Assembly: GCA_009741485.1 (NCBI GenBank) | Contig: CM019227.1 | Coordinates: 12,857,655 to 12,921,654, forward strand | DNA length: 64,000 bases | DNA from: Malurus cyaneus samueli | Taxonomy: Eukaryota; Chordata; Aves; Passeriformes; Maluridae | Direction of reading: 5' to 3' | In this document: one piece after another, positions 61,445 through 64,000 of the stretch | Numbering within the stretch: the first letter of the stretch is position 1 | Layout of the letters: each line of letters starts with the position of its first letter | The notes under the pieces: model-generated | Told to the model about the DNA's origin: nothing | Database searches by the model: none | The model's input: the letters and a program-made list of their open reading frames with translations, nothing else | Translations under genes and position numbers: made by a program

Positions 61445-62090
61445 ATTCATTAAACACCTGAAGTGGATCATGACCAGGTTAATGGATCAAGTCCTGCAAA
61501 GAAACTATACTCTGAAATGTAGAGATGAAAATAAGGACAAGAGAACAAGAAGAAGAGTTGTCATCACACCTTGTCAGTTGTGACTTCTCTTCGTGGTCCT
61601 TGCCTCATGTGTGCACTAACTGCAGTGATTCATGCACCATACTGGGCTTCCATAGGTCATTCTGGGATGGACTGTATGAAATAATGAGATAAACTATGTT
61701 CCATTATAACAGAAAATCAAGATGTTACTTAGATTTGATAAACTTTTGAATAAATACCATGTCACCCAAATGGACACACTCTTCACATAGCTTAAGCAAG
61801 TTTTACAATCACACGTTGAAAATTCTACCAGCCAGTAGTTCAAAGGCAGTGCTTTCTCAGGGGAAAATATGCAGGAGTGACTGAAGGAGGTTCTGTTCAG
61901 GGAGTATTATGGCAAGAACTGTGCTAGTAAGATATTTTATTTAAAATGAGAGTTTTGAAATAGAGAATGAATTTTATATAAGTCAGATGGATTCATTATT
62001 TAACACAGGATACTTTGCAGATTGTTTAAGCTCACGTTCCTATGTACAGATGTGAAAGCAATACAATAAAGACTGACCTTTTCCATGAAA
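61445..62090 (+). other. DEXI: Candidate DEXI terminal noncoding exon
   Basis: It begins directly after the acceptor at 61441-61444 and contains no long ORF. AATAAA at 62065-62070 would place cleavage about 15-25 nt later; a second AATAAA is at 62134-62139. The assignment rests on position and signals, not on a remembered sequence match. Confidence 0.4.
62065..62070 (+). terminator. Polyadenylation signal AATAAA (candidate, DEXI)
   Basis: Canonical hexamer about 620 nt into the candidate terminal exon, followed by a T-rich stretch. A backup hexamer occurs at 62134. Confidence 0.4.
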
Positions 62091-64000
62091 AATTAAGCAG
62101 TTGTGTTGGAGATGTTTTTCAATTTGAACAGAAAATAAATGAGATATACTTTCAAGGAAATTCCATTTTTCCTACAGGTACGTGCATGTAGTTCCAGATT
62201 GCTGAGATGGCCAACAGGTAGGAAATCCTTCTTGGGAACAGCTACTTAAAAAATTAGACCTGGACTGAAACATCAGGAACTCTACTGGGGGGAACCCACA
62301 TGTTATTGAGGGCAGGCTTTGGACTGGTTTGTTTTATTGTCATTTTGCTTTTTTAGAAAAGTCTGATTTTTGTAACTGCAATTGTTAAATCAAGCTGATG
62401 AATCAAGAACATTTCAGATAAAGCAGAATTGGAAACAATTCTCCTGACACACTGCATGATGTCTGTCCTCTGCAGTCTGTGTCTGCCATCTGCTCCCAGC
62501 TTGGGCTTCCCGATGCACACAGATGGTGTCAGGAGTCTCTTGATAGCCAGTGTGAGGGAACAAGGGGCTGATGGTTTAGATCCCCATGAAACAATGACAA
62601 ACTTGTGTATCCTGATACTCCCAATGTGTTGCATTTAAATGGCACATTTTAGCTCCTAGGCAGTAGAAATGGCCTCTCAGTTCCCAAAATTCTGTGCTCC
62701 AAATGTGATTTTCAGCTGCTCCTGGAAGAGGGAAAGCACTGGCACTGAATCAAGTAGCTTTTCTTCAAGATAGGTTTCATCAGGTATAGTTCAGGACCTT
62801 TAAACACTGGCAAGTGTTTTGTTCCATGCATACTGCACAGCAATTCAGGAGTGAAGTCACTTAGGACATAATAATCTAACACGAAGATACATTCAGGGAA
62901 TAAAGTCCCCATTTAGGTACCTATAGAAAGAATAACCAAGTTCAAAACTTGCCAAGCTTGTGTTCATGTGCCCATTTGATACTAACACAGGAAAGGTTGA
63001 ATTTTGCTACTGAAGGGGGCATTCTATAATTATTAATTCATAGCGTTCACAGAGATGGCTTCATTACTTTCAGGGTCCCACATATGCCATTTAAAGAACA
63101 TGGTTCAGTCTGTCACTATTGATACTTACTGCAGTACCAAGTAGTCTGTAATAAATTCTCTGCAGCAGGTTTGTGCCACACAGTGCACAATAAAGCAATA
63201 CAAATTTACTTTAGAGATTCTGAATCTTAGATCAAGATTTCTGATTTCTCAGAACAGCTCAGCTTCATGCATTTAAAGCATGGGGAGAATGTTACAGGGT
63301 CCTACTGTGATAACACAGTCCTTGGCATTTTAGCAAGGCTTTTTGACAACAAAACAGATGGATGTAAAGAGAGCAGCATTTTTCTCATCCTAAAAGATTT
63401 TTTTAGAACACAGATTTGATCACAACAGCTTCTTTGAAGATAGCCAGTGAATTCAATCTCGATACATAAGGCACTCATTTGACAAAAGCATTTTGGAGGA
63501 GCTTTGTGCTATAAGAATATCCAGATTTTGAACCACGATTAATTTTAGAACTTTTAACTGCAAAGACTTAGTAAGGTTGAAAACCCCTCTTTGCTTTTAT
63601 TAGCAGGCAGCCTCAGCCAGCATATTTGTATCTCCTAGTCCTGAACTTACAGTCTGTCAGTTGGCATTGCAAGATCCTGTTCCTGTTCAGAAAGAATTAC
63701 TTCTCCATTTCCAGACCACTGAACTGTTAAGTGCCAGCAGGACTATCCTGTCTCCCTCACACACAGTGCTCTCCATTAACCTGCAATACAAAGCCCCAAG
63801 CCTGTTATTGTGTCAGAAGCCAGCAGTTTCTGTGTGGTTTCATAGCATTTACAAGGGAAAAATAAAAATAATTTTCAACAGGTACTACCAGGTACTGTAA
63901 AACAGAATACTCACTTTTATTAATACTTAAAAAAAAGATGTGTAAAGACAACCAAAACTTATAATCTGTATCAAAATTTACAATCTGTACATTATAAACA
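62091..64000. other. Intergenic DNA beyond DEXI
   Basis: No gene, RNA or named repeat recognised on either strand. By mammalian synteny CIITA would follow and end towards DEXI, but no CIITA-like coding sequence is visible here. Confidence 0.6.

Noticed and set aside
62100..64000. 3' end of CIITA at the right edge
   Set aside because: Expected from mammalian synteny, but no leucine-rich repeat coding sequence or matching exon could be seen.

Overview
The window looks like nuclear DNA of a bird. It holds most of one large spliced gene on the minus strand, a small divergent gene on the plus strand, and AT-rich intronic or intergenic DNA. Three things point to a bird: a CR1-type LINE 3' end in an intron (about 17324-17416), an avian-style LTR fragment in another intron (about 22945-23579), and a compact gene of about 53 kb whose mammalian counterpart, as I recall it, spans over 200 kb. 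Recurrent A-run/C-run tracts are reminiscent of songbird assemblies, but that is only an impression.

Layout. Positions 1-53036 (minus strand) are CLEC16A. I traced 23 consecutive coding exons, all with GT-AG junctions and continuous reading frame. They run from the start codon at 53036 to the left edge, where the last visible exon is cut; 1,014 complete codons are present. CLEC16A is an endosome/autophagy-associated FPL-domain protein that works with the ubiquitin ligase RNF41/NRDP1 and USP8 in mitophagy control. Positions 52650-55320 hold two CpG islands split by an AT-richer spacer. The left island carries the CLEC16A promoter and first exon. The right island carries DEXI (54559-54840, plus strand), a 93-residue single-exon ORF with one conserved membrane segment. 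A splice donor after the DEXI stop and a plausible acceptor at 61445 suggest a 3'UTR intron, with polyadenylation near 62065-62090. Positions 62100-64000 show no gene I can recognise. In mammals the next gene in this direction is CIITA, but nothing here supports an exon of it.

How the genes relate. CLEC16A and DEXI are head-to-head with 1.5 kb between start codons, the same arrangement as in human 16p13. They probably share regulatory input: an NRF1 palindrome, a ZNF143-type site and several Sp1 boxes lie between them. I found no rRNA, tRNA, CRISPR or microbial operon structure and no convincing undescribed system. The most interesting signals are in the divergent promoter, the DEXI 3'UTR intron, the CpG-retaining exon 20 and a few unexplained intronic patches.
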